Positions 41,716 through 51,539 of a stretch of DNA of 64,000 bases are shown piece after piece. Source of the DNA: Kitasatospora setae KM-6054. GTDB taxonomy: Bacteria > Actinomycetota > Actinomycetes > Streptomycetales > Streptomycetaceae. The DNA lies in the NCBI RefSeq assembly GCF_000269985.1, contig NC_016109.1, positions 1,240,001 to 1,304,000 on the forward strand, in the 5' to 3' direction. The notes under the pieces were generated by a model. That model saw only the letters and a program-made list of their open reading frames with translations, was not told where the DNA came from and ran no database searches. A program made the translations under genes and the position numbers. Position 1 is the first letter of the stretch; every line of letters starts with the position of its first letter.

Positions 41716-41733
41716 GTTCTCCACACGGAGAAC
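41716..41733 (+). promoter_or_regulatory. Perfect inverted repeat upstream of the DUF4242 gene
   Basis: GTTCTCC (41716-41722), ACAC, GGAGAAC (41727-41733) lies 23 bp before the start. It can be an operator or a hairpin close to the ribosome site (GAGGAG, 41742-41747). Confidence 0.6.
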
Positions 41734-41756
41734 TCCCGGCCGAGGAGTTGAGCCCG

Positions 41757-42005
41757 ATGGCGATGTTCATGGACGTCCACCACGGGATGGCGGGCATCAC
41801 CGCCGAGCAGTTGAAGGCCGCGCACGCGGCGGACCTCGCGGCGCAGGGCGAGGAGGGCGTCGAGTTCCGGCAGGCCTGGGCCGACCCCGACTCGGGGACC
41901 GTCTACTGCCTCTCCTCCGCCCCGAGCCGGGAGGCCGTGCAGCGCGTGCACGAGCGGACCGGGCACCCGGCGGACGAGGTGCACCCGGTGCCGCTGCAGG
42001 CCTGA
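41757..42005 (+). CDS. DUF4242 small protein, SCO4226-like
   Basis: An 82-aa protein of the DUF4242 family. It has FMDVHHGMAGITAEQLKAAHAADLAAQ, WADPDSGTVYCLSSAPSREAV and RTGHPADEVHPV. A Streptomyces relative (SCO4226) binds nickel in a ferredoxin-like fold; the His residues at the N-terminus and near HVHPV-like segments could be ligands. ATG 41757 has GAGGAG upstream; ATG 41763 is also possible. It is divergent from the riboflavin operon, with a perfect inverted repeat in its leader. Confidence 0.87.
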   Translation: MAMFMDVHHGMAGITAEQLKAAHAADLAAQGEEGVEFRQAWADPDSGTVYCLSSAPSREAVQRVHERTGHPADEVHPVPLQA

Positions 42006-42219
42006 GGCGGCCCGCGGACCCGGACCGGCGGCGGATAAGCGGAGGTAGCGTCGGGTGCACGCTGGAGGTACGGGCCTGCGCGCCGACACGGCATAGGCAG
42101 AACTTTGAGCAGGCATAGCTCCGACTTATGACGGCATAAGCCGGAGCCCCGTACCGGGCGCGCCCGCCGGCCGCGAGGCTGGGCGGTACGCGCCCCGAGT
42201 CGAACAGGAGTACCTGCCC

Positions 42220-43611
42220 ATGCCCCGCCCCGTCCGGGTGGCCATCGTCGGTTCCGGCCCCGCCGGGATCTACGCCGCCGACGCGCTGCTGAAGTCCGAC
42301 CTGGCCGCCGCCCCCGGCGTCTCCATCGACCTGATCGAGCGGCTGCCCGCCCCCTTCGGCCTGATCCGCTACGGCGTCGCCCCCGACCACCCCCGGATCA
42401 AGGGCATCATCACCGCCCTGCACCAGGTCCTCGACAAGCCCCAGGTCCGCCTGCTCGGCAACGTCGACTACCCCGGCGACCTGTCGCTCGACGAGCTGCA
42501 CCGCTTCTACGACGCCCTGGTCTTCGCCACCGGCGCCGAGGCCGACCGCGACCTGGACATCCCCGGCATCGGGCTGGACGGCTCGTACGGCGCCGCCGAC
42601 TTCGTCTCCTGGTACGACGGCCACCCCGAGGTCCCGCGCGAGTGGCCGCTGGAGGCCGAGCAGGTCGCCGTCCTCGGCGTCGGCAACGTCGCGCTCGACG
42701 TCGCCCGCGTCCTCGCCAAGACCGCGGACGAGCTGCTGCCCACCGAGATCCCGCCGAACGTGTACGAGGGCCTGGCCGCGAACCGCGCCGTCGAGGTGCA
42801 CGTGTTCGGGCGGCGCGGCCCCGCGCAGGCCAAGTTCTCGCCGATGGAACTGCGCGAGCTCGACCACTCCCCCACCATCGAGGTCATCGTCGCCCCGGAG
42901 GACATCGACTACGACGACGCCTCGATCGCCACCCGGCGCGCCAACAAGCAGGCCGACATGGTCGCCTCGACGCTGGAGAACTGGGCGATCCGCGACGTCG
43001 GCGACCGGCCGCACCGGATCCACCTGCACTTCTTCGAGAACCCGGTCGAGGTGCTCGGCGCGGACGGCCGGGTCGTCGCGCTGCGCACCGAGCGCACCGA
43101 ACTCGACGGCACCGGCAACACCGTGGGCACCGGCACCTTCCGCGAGTGGCCGGTGCAGGCCGTCTACCGGGCGGTCGGCTACCGCTCCGACGAACTGCCC
43201 AAGCTGCCCTTCGACCCGCTCAGCTCGACCGTCCCGCACCAGGCCGGCCGGGTCCAGGAGAACGGCGTCCACCTGCCCTCGGTCTACGTCACCGGCTGGG
43301 TCAAGCGCGGCCCGGTCGGCCTGATCGGCCACACCAAGGGCGACGCCAACGAGACCGTCGCCTGCCTGGTCGCCGACCACGCCGCCGGCCTGCTCCGGCC
43401 CGCCGCCGAACCCGCCGAGGACGCCGTCGTCGACTTCCTGCGCGCCCGCGGCGTCGACTTCACCACCTGGGAGGGCTGGCACCACCTCGACGCCCACGAG
43501 AAGGCCCTCGGCGCGGCCGAGGGCCGCGAGCGGGTCAAGGTCGTCGACCGGGTCGGCATGCTGGACGCCTCGCGCAGCGAGCGGTCCGCGGAGCGCAACA
43601 ACCTGCGGTAG
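42220..43611 (+). CDS. fprA: FprA-type ferredoxin/adrenodoxin-like NADP reductase
   Basis: A 463-aa FAD- and NADP-binding oxidoreductase of the adrenodoxin-reductase family (FprA in mycobacteria). The FAD loop is VAIVGSGPAGIYAADALL, the substrate region RYGVAPDHPRIKGI, the NADP loop VAVLGVGNVALDVARVLA, and the C-terminal motif GWVKRGPVGLIGHTKGDANETV. It passes electrons from NADPH to ferredoxins and so to P450s or other ferredoxin enzymes. ATG 42220 is used. A strong hairpin lies just after its stop. It could support the P450 at 7.8-9.1 kb, but that link is only inferred. Confidence 0.93.
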   Translation: MPRPVRVAIVGSGPAGIYAADALLKSDLAAAPGVSIDLIERLPAPFGLIRYGVAPDHPRIKGIITALHQVLDKPQVRLLGNVDYPGDLSLDELHRFYDALVFATGAEADRDLDIPGIGLDGSYGAADFVSWYDGHPEVPREWPLEAEQVAVLGVGNVALDVARVLAKTADELLPTEIPPNVYEGLAANRAVEVHVFGRRGPAQAKFSPMELRELDHSPTIEVIVAPEDIDYDDASIATRRANKQADMVASTLENWAIRDVGDRPHRIHLHFFENPVEVLGADGRVVALRTERTELDGTGNTVGTGTFREWPVQAVYRAVGYRSDELPKLPFDPLSSTVPHQAGRVQENGVHLPSVYVTGWVKRGPVGLIGHTKGDANETVACLVADHAAGLLRPAAEPAEDAVVDFLRARGVDFTTWEGWHHLDAHEKALGAAEGRERVKVVDRVGMLDASRSERSAERNNLR

Positions 43612-43643
43612 GACCGCGGAGCGACCTGCGGGGGACCGCGGAA

Positions 43644-43679
43644 AGGGGTGCGGGGAGCCGGACGGCTCCCCGCACCCCT
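43644..43679. terminator. Bidirectional terminator between fprA and the ABC operon
   Basis: AGGGGTGCGGGGAGCC (43644-43659) and its perfect complement (43664-43679) form a 16-bp stem with a 4-base loop. The two flanking genes converge on it. Confidence 0.96.
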
Positions 43680-43683
43680 GCGT

Positions 43684-44334
43684 TCACCTCGCGATCGTCG
43701 CGCCCGCCGCCTCCGCCACGACCGGGTCGTGGGTGGCGACCAGGGTTGCGCAGCCGCGCTGCTTCGCGGTGGTGGCGATGAGGGCGGTGAGGGCGGCGGC
43801 CTGGGTGCGGTCGACGGCGGCGGTGGGTTCGTCGATCAGCAGGAGGTCGGGTTCGAGGAACAGGGCGCGGGCGAGGGCGGTGCGTTGGCGTTCGCCGCCG
43901 GAGAGCCGGTCGGCGCGGTGGTGCAGGCGGTGGGCGAGGCCGACTTCGGCGAGGGCGCTCTCCGCCGCGGCGCGCAGCCGCCTGGCGGGGCGGCCGGCCA
44001 CCGAGGCCGCGGCGAGGAGCTGTTCGACGGCGGTGAGGCCGCCGAGCAGGTTGCCGCTCTGGAACACGTAGCCGACGCGTTCGCGGCGGACCCGGGCCCG
44101 TTCGGCGTCGGTGAGCGCGGCGAGGTCCGTCCCGCCGAGCAGGACCCGGCCCTCGTCGGGGCGCAGCAGGGCGCCCGCGACGGCGAGCAGGGTGGACTTG
44201 CCGGAGCCGGAGGGGCCGACCAGGGCGGTCAGGACGCCGGGCGCGCAGGTGGCGTCGACGGCGCGCAGGACGGGGGTGCGGGCGTCGCCGCGGCCGAGCG
44301 AGACGCTCACGCCGTGCAGGGTCAGTTCGGTCAT
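43684..44334 (-). CDS. MacB-type ABC transporter ATP-binding protein
   Basis: A 216-aa ATPase with Walker A VGPSGSGKST, Q-loop YVFQSGNLL, signature LSGGERQ, Walker B LLLIDEPT and the H-loop ATHD. It belongs to the LolD/MacB family that energises FtsX-like permeases. ATG 44334 overlaps the permease stop. The transcript runs into the strong terminator shared with fprA. The pair is controlled by the divergent TetR. Confidence 0.95.
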   Translation of the reverse strand: MTELTLHGVSVSLGRGDARTPVLRAVDATCAPGVLTALVGPSGSGKSTLLAVAGALLRPDEGRVLLGGTDLAALTDAERARVRRERVGYVFQSGNLLGGLTAVEQLLAAASVAGRPARRLRAAAESALAEVGLAHRLHHRADRLSGGERQRTALARALFLEPDLLLIDEPTAAVDRTQAAALTALIATTAKQRGCATLVATHDPVVAEAAGATIAR

Positions 44335-45443
44335 CGTGCGGCCCCGAGCATGGTCATCGGGTCGGCCTTGGCGACCCGGCGGAGGGTGAGCGCGGCCCCG
44401 GCGAGGGCGGCGAGGGCGACGGCGCCCATGGTGGCGGTGAGGGACAACCCGGGGAGGCTGAACGGGACTTCGGTGCCGACCAGGAGTCCGACGGCCGAGG
44501 CGAGGGCGGCGCCGGCCAGGGTGCCGCCGAGGACGACGGCGGCGGCCTGGGCCAGGGTGTGGCCGAGCAGCCGGCGGCGGGAGGCGCCCATCGCGCGCAG
44601 CAGGGCGAGTTCGGGTTGGCGCTGCACCGTCCAGACGCCGAAGAACGCGCCGACCACCAGCGGGGCGATCAGGTAGAGGAAGAACTGGATGGAGGTCATG
44701 GTGACGCGTTCGCCGGTGTAGCCGGGGGCGGCCGCGTACGCCGCGTCGAGGGTGAGCGTGCGGGTGCCGAGCTGCCGGTCGGCGGCGGCGAGCCGGGCTC
44801 CGCCGGTGGTGCGCAGGGCGATCGCGCCGTACTGCCGCGGGAGTTCGGCGGCGGGGGTGGTCGCGCCCGGGGTGGTGAAGCGGATCCGCTGCCAGGTGGC
44901 GGTGGTGACGTACCCGGCGGGGACGTGCCCGTAGGAGGCGCGGGCGGTGATGCCGGTGACCTTCAGGGCGATGCCGAGGCGGTCGACGGTGAGGGTGTCG
45001 CCGATCCGGACTCCCTCGTCGGCGAGCTTGCGGGAGATCACCAGCTGGTCGTCGCCGCCGAGGGGTCGGCCGTCCTCGGCGCCGGGGTCGAGGAAGGAGC
45101 CGGGTTCGACGCCGAACGCGGCCAGGTCGACCTCGGTGTGCCGGTCGGTGGTGCCGCGGGCGATCGAGACGCCGAGCGGGGTGGCCCGGACGCCGGGCTG
45201 CTCCCGCCAGCGCTCCAGGGTCTCGGCGGGGACGAGGCTGCGGGCGAACTGGTCGGACTCGGCGTCCGGGGAGAACGCCAGGTGGGTGGCGGGCAGGCGG
45301 CGCAGGGCGGAGACGGTGTCGTCGCCGAGGCCGGTGGTGAACCCGGAGACGATCCCGACCAGGGCGGCGACCAGCAGGACGACGCAGCCCATGAGCAGGA
45401 AGCGGCCGCGGGCGGCCTTGAGTTCGAGCAGGGCGAGGTACAC
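44331..45443 (-). CDS. FtsX/MacB-type ABC permease
   Basis: A 370-aa permease with one N-terminal transmembrane helix (FLLMGCVVLLVAALVGIVSGF), a ~200-residue extracytoplasmic domain, and three C-terminal helices (IQFFLYLIAPLVVGAFFGVWTV, TLAQAAAVVLGGTLAGAALA, TATMGAVALAALAGAALTL). The family motif LLRAMGASRRRLL is present. It exports a hydrophobic drug or a lipid-type molecule. GTG 45443 follows AAGGAGC. A long inverted repeat 15-37 bp upstream is the probable TetR site. Confidence 0.92.
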   Translation of the reverse strand: MYLALLELKAARGRFLLMGCVVLLVAALVGIVSGFTTGLGDDTVSALRRLPATHLAFSPDAESDQFARSLVPAETLERWREQPGVRATPLGVSIARGTTDRHTEVDLAAFGVEPGSFLDPGAEDGRPLGGDDQLVISRKLADEGVRIGDTLTVDRLGIALKVTGITARASYGHVPAGYVTTATWQRIRFTTPGATTPAAELPRQYGAIALRTTGGARLAAADRQLGTRTLTLDAAYAAAPGYTGERVTMTSIQFFLYLIAPLVVGAFFGVWTVQRQPELALLRAMGASRRRLLGHTLAQAAAVVLGGTLAGAALASAVGLLVGTEVPFSLPGLSLTATMGAVALAALAGAALTLRRVAKADPMTMLGAAR

Positions 45444-45457
45444 CGTGCTCCTTCCAG

Positions 45458-45509
45458 GTTGGGGACGTGGCGTCCCCAACATAGGGCATGGCGACACTCC
45501 GTCCCCAAC
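45458..45509. promoter_or_regulatory. TetR-type operator and extra half-site
   Basis: GTTGGGGAC (45458-45466), 5 bp, GTCCCCAAC (45472-45480) is a perfect 9-bp inverted repeat; a further GTCCCCAAC half-site lies at 45501-45509. Both sit between the divergent ABC permease and TetR genes, so the TetR probably represses both. Confidence 0.8.
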
Positions 45510-45551
45510 TCGGGGGCCCGGAGCCGCGTCCGGGCCTCCTAGACTGGGCGG

Positions 45552-46145
45552 GTGCCGAAGATCAGTGCCGCCTCCGTCGCCGACCACCGCGCCCAGCAGC
45601 ACCGGGCGCTGGTCGCGGCCGCCCGCGAACTGCTGGAGACCGAGGGCGACGCCGCCGCCGTGACCTTCACCGCCGTCGCCCGCCGCACCGGCCTGGCCCG
45701 CAACAGCGTCTACAAGTACTTCGCCGACCGGGCCGCGCTGCTGGCCGCCGTCGTGCACGAGTCCACCCCGGTGTGGACCGAGCGGATCACCGCCGCGATG
45801 GCCGCCGCCGACGACCCCGAACAGCGGGTCGCCGCGTACGTCCGGGCCCAGTGCGAGCTGGTCCGCGACGGCGAGCACCGGATCGCCCGCGCGCTGGCCG
45901 GCGACCGGGACGCGGCGGCGCTCCGCGAGGCCGCCGGCGAGGCCCACCGCCGACTGCTCTCCCCCCTGGTCACCGCCCTCACCGAACTCGGCGACCGGAC
46001 GCCGCTGCGCACCGCCCAACTGCTCCAGGGCCTGGTCAACGCCGCCGTCACCGCCCTGGAGTCCGGCGCCCCGTACCGCCCCACCACCGAACGGGCCGCC
46101 GCACTGGCGGTGGCCTCGCTGGCGGCGCTGCGCGAGGGGCGCTGA
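45552..46145 (+). CDS. TetR-family transcriptional regulator
   Basis: A 197-aa regulator with the TetR DNA-binding domain (VAAARELLETEGDAAAVTFT, VARRTGLARNSVYKYFADRAALL) and an all-helical ligand domain. GTG 45552 follows the operator region. It is divergent from the ABC exporter genes and likely represses them until a substrate of the exporter binds. The next gene, a large RHS protein, starts 241 bp downstream. Confidence 0.93.
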   Translation: MPKISAASVADHRAQQHRALVAAARELLETEGDAAAVTFTAVARRTGLARNSVYKYFADRAALLAAVVHESTPVWTERITAAMAAADDPEQRVAAYVRAQCELVRDGEHRIARALAGDRDAAALREAAGEAHRRLLSPLVTALTELGDRTPLRTAQLLQGLVNAAVTALESGAPYRPTTERAAALAVASLAALREGR

Positions 46146-46386
46146 CCACTCCGGCGCGGATTTCAAGAAGTTGCCCGAGGCATCCATTTTTTCCGCGGCC
46201 GGAAGTCCGCAGGCGCACGCCTCCTCCTATCGCAGAACACCTGCAAACGGCAAGTCCCACCTCTTCTTCGAGCAAAGAAAAGGTGGTATTCAATCGTGAT
46301 CAAATATGGACTTTACGCGTCCTTTATGAGCTATACGCTCGCCCCCGCAAGATCGACTTGCGTCTCCGATCCGAAGGGGAAGTCGC
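46146..46386. other. AT-rich leader of the RHS gene with a 12-bp inverted repeat
   Basis: This gap is clearly AT-richer than the genes around it. CCACCTCTTCTT (46257-46268) and its near-complement AAGAAAAGGTGG (46275-46286) form an inverted repeat with one mismatch. Possible -10-like TATACG and TATGAG elements follow at about 46325-46345. A ribosome site (GAAGGGGAAG) precedes the RHS start. It could be an imported regulatory region. Confidence 0.6.
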
Positions 46387-49300
46387 GTGCGCACAACTCG
46401 TGGCGGAAGATCGACGGGGCGGCTCAGACCCGTCGCCATCGGCGTCTGCCTGGCACTGTCCGTGGGCCTGGTCCAGGGCGCGGAATGGATCCTGGCCCCC
46501 ATCCAGGCCCGGGCGGCCGCCTCGCCCCCGGACGTCCCCACCGTCACCGGCCTGTCGCCCTGGTGGTCGAACGCCTACAACCGGCTCGGCTACGCCACCA
46601 GTGCCACACCGACGCTGCGCGCCATGGCCACCGCCGCAGCCGGCAATTACCAGGCGCAGTTCGAAATGACCCCGGACCCGGCGTTCAACGACACCGCGTA
46701 CGCGTTCACGGGCACGTCCGCGCTCACCGCGTCGGGCGCGGTCGCGCTCCTCACCGTCCCGGCGAGCAGCGCTCTGCCGCAGGGCGTCCACCTCCGGCTG
46801 CGGGCGCGGGCCTACGACGGCACGAACTACGGCGCCTGGAGCGGGTACACCGCCTACACGGTGGACGCCGCCGCTCCCGCCGCACCGACCATCAGCTGCG
46901 CGGGCGCCCCGGCCGGGGACTGGACCGCCTCGGTGCCCGCGGAGAGCCCGTGCACCCTGTCCACCGGCGCGGCCGACGGCCAGGGCTACGCCTGGGGCCT
47001 GGACGACTACTCCGCCTCGCAGCGGGCCTGGGACACCGCGGGCACCGGCACCGGGAAGACGTTGACCGTCAACGTCTCCCCCGGCGCGGGCTGGCACACC
47101 CTGTACGCGCGGACCATCGACGCGGCCGGCAACGAGTCGACCGACACCACCGCCTACAGCTTCGGCGTCGGCCCCGGTGCCGCGGCCCTGCTGACCCCGC
47201 TCGGGGGCGAGCGCACGGCGCGCCGGCTCGCGCTGTCCGCGCTCGGGAAAACCGACTACACCGGCGTGACCTACCAGTACCGGCTCGGCGCCGCGGACGG
47301 CTGGAAGGACATCCCGGCCTCCGCCGTCACCAAGACGGCGGGCGGTCAGGTCAGTTGGCCACTCGCCGTCTCGGGCGGCAACTCCGCCCCGCTCACCTGG
47401 AACGTCACCGACACCCTCGCCGCCGACAGCCCGGTCGACGTCCAGGCGAAGTTCGTCCGGGCCGACGGCGGCACCGGCTACACCCAGGCGTCCACCGTCG
47501 TGGTGGACCGCACCGCGGGCAGCGCGCCGGCCCGGCAGCTCGGCCCGGGCAACGTCAACCTGCTCACCGGCGACTTCACCGTCGGCTCGACCGACGCGTC
47601 GTTCTTCGGGCTGAGCGTGACCCGCAGCACCTCCTCACGGCAGCCCGACGCCGGTTCCGCCCGGGCCGGGCAGGCCGCGATCTTCGGCCCGCAGTGGTCC
47701 TCCGGCATCCAGGCAGAGCTGACCGGCACCAGCTGGTCCGCCGTCCAGCAGACCTCCGCGACGTCGGTGGCGCTGGTCTCCGGCGACGGCGGCCGAGTCG
47801 GCTTCACCGCCACCGCGGACGGCGGCTGGGTCGGCGAGCCGGGCGCCGGCGAGCTGACCCTGACCGGCTCGCTGACCGGTTCCTTCACGCTCAAGGACAC
47901 CGCGGGCACGACCGCCACCTTCGCCAAGGTGGACCCGGCCGCGACCACGTGGGCCCTCGCCACCAGCTTCCTGGCGACCGACAACTCCACCACCGCGGTG
48001 GTCTCGGAGAAGGCCACCGTGAACGGCCAGGTCGTCGCCCGTCCCAAGTACGTGGTCGCACCCACCAGCGCCGTCCCGAACGCGACCTGCGCCGCCACGC
48101 CCGCCACCAAGGGCTGCCGAGTGCTGGAGTTCGACTACGCGGGCGCCACCACGGCGAGCGGCAACGCCTTCGGCGACTTCACCGGCCAGGTCAGGCAGGT
48201 CAAGCTGTGGACCACCGTCCCCGGTGCCGCCGCGGCCACCGCGTCCGGCGTCGCGGCGTACGCCTACGACAGCGCGGGCCGGCTCCGGGAGTCCTGGGAC
48301 CCCCGGCTGTCCACCCCGCTCAAGACCGCCTACGGCTACGATGCCGCGGGCCGGCTGACCGGCCTCACCCCGCCCGGCGAGCTGCCCTGGACGATGGCCT
48401 ACGGCAAGGTCGGCGGTTCCTCGGTCGCCGGTGACGGCATGCTGCTCGCGGTCTCCCGGCCCAACCTCCGGCCCGGGACGGCGAGCACCACCGACGGCAC
48501 CGACGCCGTCAGCAGCCTCGTCTACAACGTGCCGGTCAGCGGGACCCGGGCGCCGTACCAGCTCGCCACCTCCGACGTGCGCGGCTGGCACCAGGAAGTC
48601 GCCCCGAGCGACGCCACCGCGGTCTTCCCCGCCGACCAGGTCCCGGCCTCGCACGACGGCGCCGACCTGACCGCCGCCGACTACCGGCGGGCCACCGTCC
48701 AGTACGTCGACGCCTCGGGCCAGGACGTCGATCTGGCCGAGCCGGGCGGCCGCATCAGCAGCACCCAGTACGACCGCTACGGCAACGTGGTCCGCGCCCT
48801 CGGCGCGGGGAACCGCTCGGTGGCGCTCGGCCTCACCGAAGCGGACCGGGCCGCCCAGCGGGACCTCGGCATCGCCTCGCTCGGCAGCGCCGACCGGGCC
48901 GCCCTGCTGGAGGACCGCTCGGTCTGGAGCGCCGACGGCATGCGCGAACTGGAGACCTTCGGGCCGCTGCACCGGGTCGACCTGGTCTCGGACTTCAAGT
49001 CCGGCACCACCGTCCTGCTGACGGCCGGCACCTCGGTGGCCGCGCGGGCCTGGGCGGTCAAGGAGTACGACACGGGACGGCCGACCGACGGCAGTGCCGT
49101 GACCTCCAACCGCCTGACCATCACCACCAGCGGCCTGCGGGTCAACGGGTACAACTCGATCCTCGCCGACAAGCGGGTCACCGAGACCCAGTACGACTGG
49201 GCCAAGGGCCTGCCGAAGCTCACCATCAAGGACGGCGCGGGCGTCGCGCTCAGCTACGGCACGGGCTACGACGCACAGGGCCGGATCGTCTCCGAGCAGA

Positions 49301-51363
49301 TGCCCGGCAGCAACGGCGCGGACGCCGGCGCCCGGGTGACCGTCTACTGGAAGGGGGACGGCACCGGCTGGTGCCAGGGCCGACCGGAGTGGGCCGACCA
49401 GGTCTGCTGGAAGGGCCCGGCCGGTGACATCGCCGGCGGCGGCGCCAACCCGCAGCAGCAGACCGACACCAGCTTCGAGTACGGCCGCTGGGGGCAGATC
49501 ACGGAGACCGACGAGACCTCCGGGAGCACCTACCGCAACACCTTCCTCAGCTACGACAACGCGGGCCGGCTGGTCACCAGCCACCTGACCGGCAACACCG
49601 GGCAGCCGCTCACGGACGTGACCACCGCCTACAGCGGCACCAACGGCCGCCCGGTGAGCACCTCGTCCACCGGCGGCGGCACCGTCAGCCGCGACTACGA
49701 CGCCCTCGGCCGGGTCGTCTCCTACACCGACGCCGACGGCGGCACCACGACCACCTCCTACGACCCGCTCGGCCGGGTACTCACCGTCACCGACAGCGCC
49801 CCCTCCACCACCACGTACGCGTACGACTCCGCCGTCGAGCCCGGCGGCCAGCCGGTGCGGATCGTGGACTCCGTCGCGGGCACCATCACCGCCGAGTACG
49901 GGCCGGACGGCACCGTCACGGCCCAGCACCTGCCCGGCGGCTACACCGCCAAGCAGACCCGGAACACGGTCGGGCAGGTCGTCAACGTCACCTACACCCG
50001 TGACTCCGACGGCACGGTCGTGATGGCCGACAGCGAGACCCGCTCGATCCACGACCAGGTCACCACGCACGCCAACAGCGTCACGCCCGGCAGCCAGAAG
50101 TACCTGTACGACAAGGCGGGCCGGCTGGTCGAGGTGCAGGAGACCGCAGCCGGCGTGTGCACCGACCGCGCCTACACCCTGGACCGGCACTCCAACCGCA
50201 CCGCGCTGACCACCACCACCGGTGCCGCCGGCGCCCCCTGCGGCACCACCGGCGGCACCACCGCCAACCACACCTACGACACCGCCGACCGGATCGTCGA
50301 CCCCGGCTACGCCTACGACGCCCTCGGCCGCACCACCGCCCTGCCCGGCGGCACGTCCCTCTCCTACTACTCCAACGACCGGGCCCACCAGGAGACCACC
50401 GGGACCACCCGGCAGACCTGGACCCTCGACTCCGCCCAGCGCGTCCGCGGCTGGACCGTCGAGACCTCCGGCACCGGCGGCTGGAACCAGACCGCCTCGA
50501 AGCTCAACCACTACGGCTGCGAGTGCGACAGCCCGACCTGGATCGTCGAGGACCGGGCGACCGGCGACCTGACCCGGAACGTCCGGGGCCTGGACGGCGG
50601 ACTGGCCGCGACCACCGGCCGGACCGGCGCGGTCGTGCTGCAACTGGCCAACCTACACGGCGACGTCACCCTCCGGCTGCCGCTGGACGCCTCGCTCACC
50701 CCGACCGTCCAGGACGCCGACGAGTACGGCAACGCCCGCACCGCGCAGACCCCGCCGCGGTACGGCTGGCACGGCGCGCAGCAGCGCTCCGGCGAGGCGC
50801 TCTCCGGTCTGGTGCTGATGGGCGCGCGCCTGTACAACCCGGCGACGGGCCGCTTCCTGTCCACCGACCCGGTCGAGGGCGGCAGCCTCAACGCGTACGA
50901 GTACGGCGCGGCCGACCCGGTGAACAAGACCGACCTGACCGGCACCTACTGGCGGGAACGCACCCAGACCCAGACCACCTCGACGTACTCGCTGCGGATC
51001 CGGCGGGTCTGCAACGACCAGTGGCGCTGCTACCTGAACTGGGACCTCAGCTTCCGCGGGAAGTACCGTTACGCCACCATCCTGGGCGGCTGGGACTGGG
51101 CGGTGTTCGTCAGCTACTGGAAGGTCGGCGGCGGGCGCTACAGCCACTCCGAGGGGGGCAGCTACATGTTCCACGGCGACTGGTACAGCAACGACCGGAA
51201 CAAGGGGCCGGGCTACTACCGGTACGCCAGCTTCTGGAGCCTGTGGCTCGACCCCGGCGACACCGTGACCTTCCGGGCCGCCGGGCGGGCCATCATCGAC
51301 TGCCGGCGGACGGAGGTCTGGTCGGTCGACGCCTGGTTCGGCGGAGGCGGCAGCTACTCCTGA
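46387..51363 (+). CDS. Secreted RHS-repeat protein with unrecognised C-terminal domain
   Basis: A 1,658-aa exported protein. The N-terminus ([20 protein letters not shown], with an Ala-rich end near residue 45) is a signal peptide. The next ~600 residues are beta-rich with fibronectin-like stretches. RHS/YD repeats then run from ~620 to 1,340 ([51 protein letters not shown]). The RHS core ends at [18 protein letters not shown] (~1,482-1,500). The last ~140 residues (after DLTG) are a different, Trp/Tyr-rich domain with eleven Trp and three Cys. RHS proteins wrap a C-terminal cargo, often a toxin. The domain here matches no known nuclease or other toxin motif that I recognise. GTG 46387 follows GAAGGGGAAG. 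A strong terminator lies 39 bp after the stop. Confidence 0.93.
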   Translation: MRTTRGGRSTGRLRPVAIGVCLALSVGLVQGAEWILAPIQARAAASPPDVPTVTGLSPWWSNAYNRLGYATSATPTLRAMATAAAGNYQAQFEMTPDPAFNDTAYAFTGTSALTASGAVALLTVPASSALPQGVHLRLRARAYDGTNYGAWSGYTAYTVDAAAPAAPTISCAGAPAGDWTASVPAESPCTLSTGAADGQGYAWGLDDYSASQRAWDTAGTGTGKTLTVNVSPGAGWHTLYARTIDAAGNESTDTTAYSFGVGPGAAALLTPLGGERTARRLALSALGKTDYTGVTYQYRLGAADGWKDIPASAVTKTAGGQVSWPLAVSGGNSAPLTWNVTDTLAADSPVDVQAKFVRADGGTGYTQASTVVVDRTAGSAPARQLGPGNVNLLTGDFTVGSTDASFFGLSVTRSTSSRQPDAGSARAGQAAIFGPQWSSGIQAELTGTSWSAVQQTSATSVALVSGDGGRVGFTATADGGWVGEPGAGELTLTGSLTGSFTLKDTAGTTATFAKVDPAATTWALATSFLATDNSTTAVVSEKATVNGQVVARPKYVVAPTSAVPNATCAATPATKGCRVLEFDYAGATTASGNAFGDFTGQVRQVKLWTTVPGAAAATASGVAAYAYDSAGRLRESWDPRLSTPLKTAYGYDAAGRLTGLTPPGELPWTMAYGKVGGSSVAGDGMLLAVSRPNLRPGTASTTDGTDAVSSLVYNVPVSGTRAPYQLATSDVRGWHQEVAPSDATAVFPADQVPASHDGADLTAADYRRATVQYVDASGQDVDLAEPGGRISSTQYDRYGNVVRALGAGNRSVALGLTEADRAAQRDLGIASLGSADRAALLEDRSVWSADGMRELETFGPLHRVDLVSDFKSGTTVLLTAGTSVAARAWAVKEYDTGRPTDGSAVTSNRLTITTSGLRVNGYNSILADKRVTETQYDWAKGLPKLTIKDGAGVALSYGTGYDAQGRIVSEQMPGSNGADAGARVTVYWKGDGTGWCQGRPEWADQVCWKGPAGDIAGGGANPQQQTDTSFEYGRWGQITETDETSGSTYRNTFLSYDNAGRLVTSHLTGNTGQPLTDVTTAYSGTNGRPVSTSSTGGGTVSRDYDALGRVVSYTDADGGTTTTSYDPLGRVLTVTDSAPSTTTYAYDSAVEPGGQPVRIVDSVAGTITAEYGPDGTVTAQHLPGGYTAKQTRNTVGQVVNVTYTRDSDGTVVMADSETRSIHDQVTTHANSVTPGSQKYLYDKAGRLVEVQETAAGVCTDRAYTLDRHSNRTALTTTTGAAGAPCGTTGGTTANHTYDTADRIVDPGYAYDALGRTTALPGGTSLSYYSNDRAHQETTGTTRQTWTLDSAQRVRGWTVETSGTGGWNQTASKLNHYGCECDSPTWIVEDRATGDLTRNVRGLDGGLAATTGRTGAVVLQLANLHGDVTLRLPLDASLTPTVQDADEYGNARTAQTPPRYGWHGAQQRSGEALSGLVLMGARLYNPATGRFLSTDPVEGGSLNAYEYGAADPVNKTDLTGTYWRERTQTQTTSTYSLRIRRVCNDQWRCYLNWDLSFRGKYRYATILGGWDWAVFVSYWKVGGGRYSHSEGGSYMFHGDWYSNDRNKGPGYYRYASFWSLWLDPGDTVTFRAAGRAIIDCRRTEVWSVDAWFGGGGSYS

Positions 51364-51401
51364 GCACGCGCGGCACCGGCCGCCGGGCGGATGGACGGCC
51401 C

Positions 51402-51444
51402 CCGGGCCCGGCCTCGATACTGACGGTGTCGAGGCCGGGCCCGG
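51402..51444 (+). terminator. Strong terminator after the RHS gene
   Basis: CCGGGCCCGGCCTCGA (51402-51417) pairs perfectly over 16 bp with 51429-51444 around an 11-base loop. It should end RHS transcription before the next gene. Confidence 0.92.
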
Positions 51445-51539
51445 CCCGTTCCGGCAGCCGATGCGGCACCCCCGTCCCCGGGCCCCGAGCCCCGCCCCCA
51501 CCACCGCCCCCATCCCCATCCGCGAGAGGCCCCGAGGCC

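Noticed and set aside
47635..50643. About 1,000-aa open frame opposite the RHS gene
   Set aside because: It reads as a Gly/Val/Arg-rich shadow with no signal sequence, domain or ribosome site.
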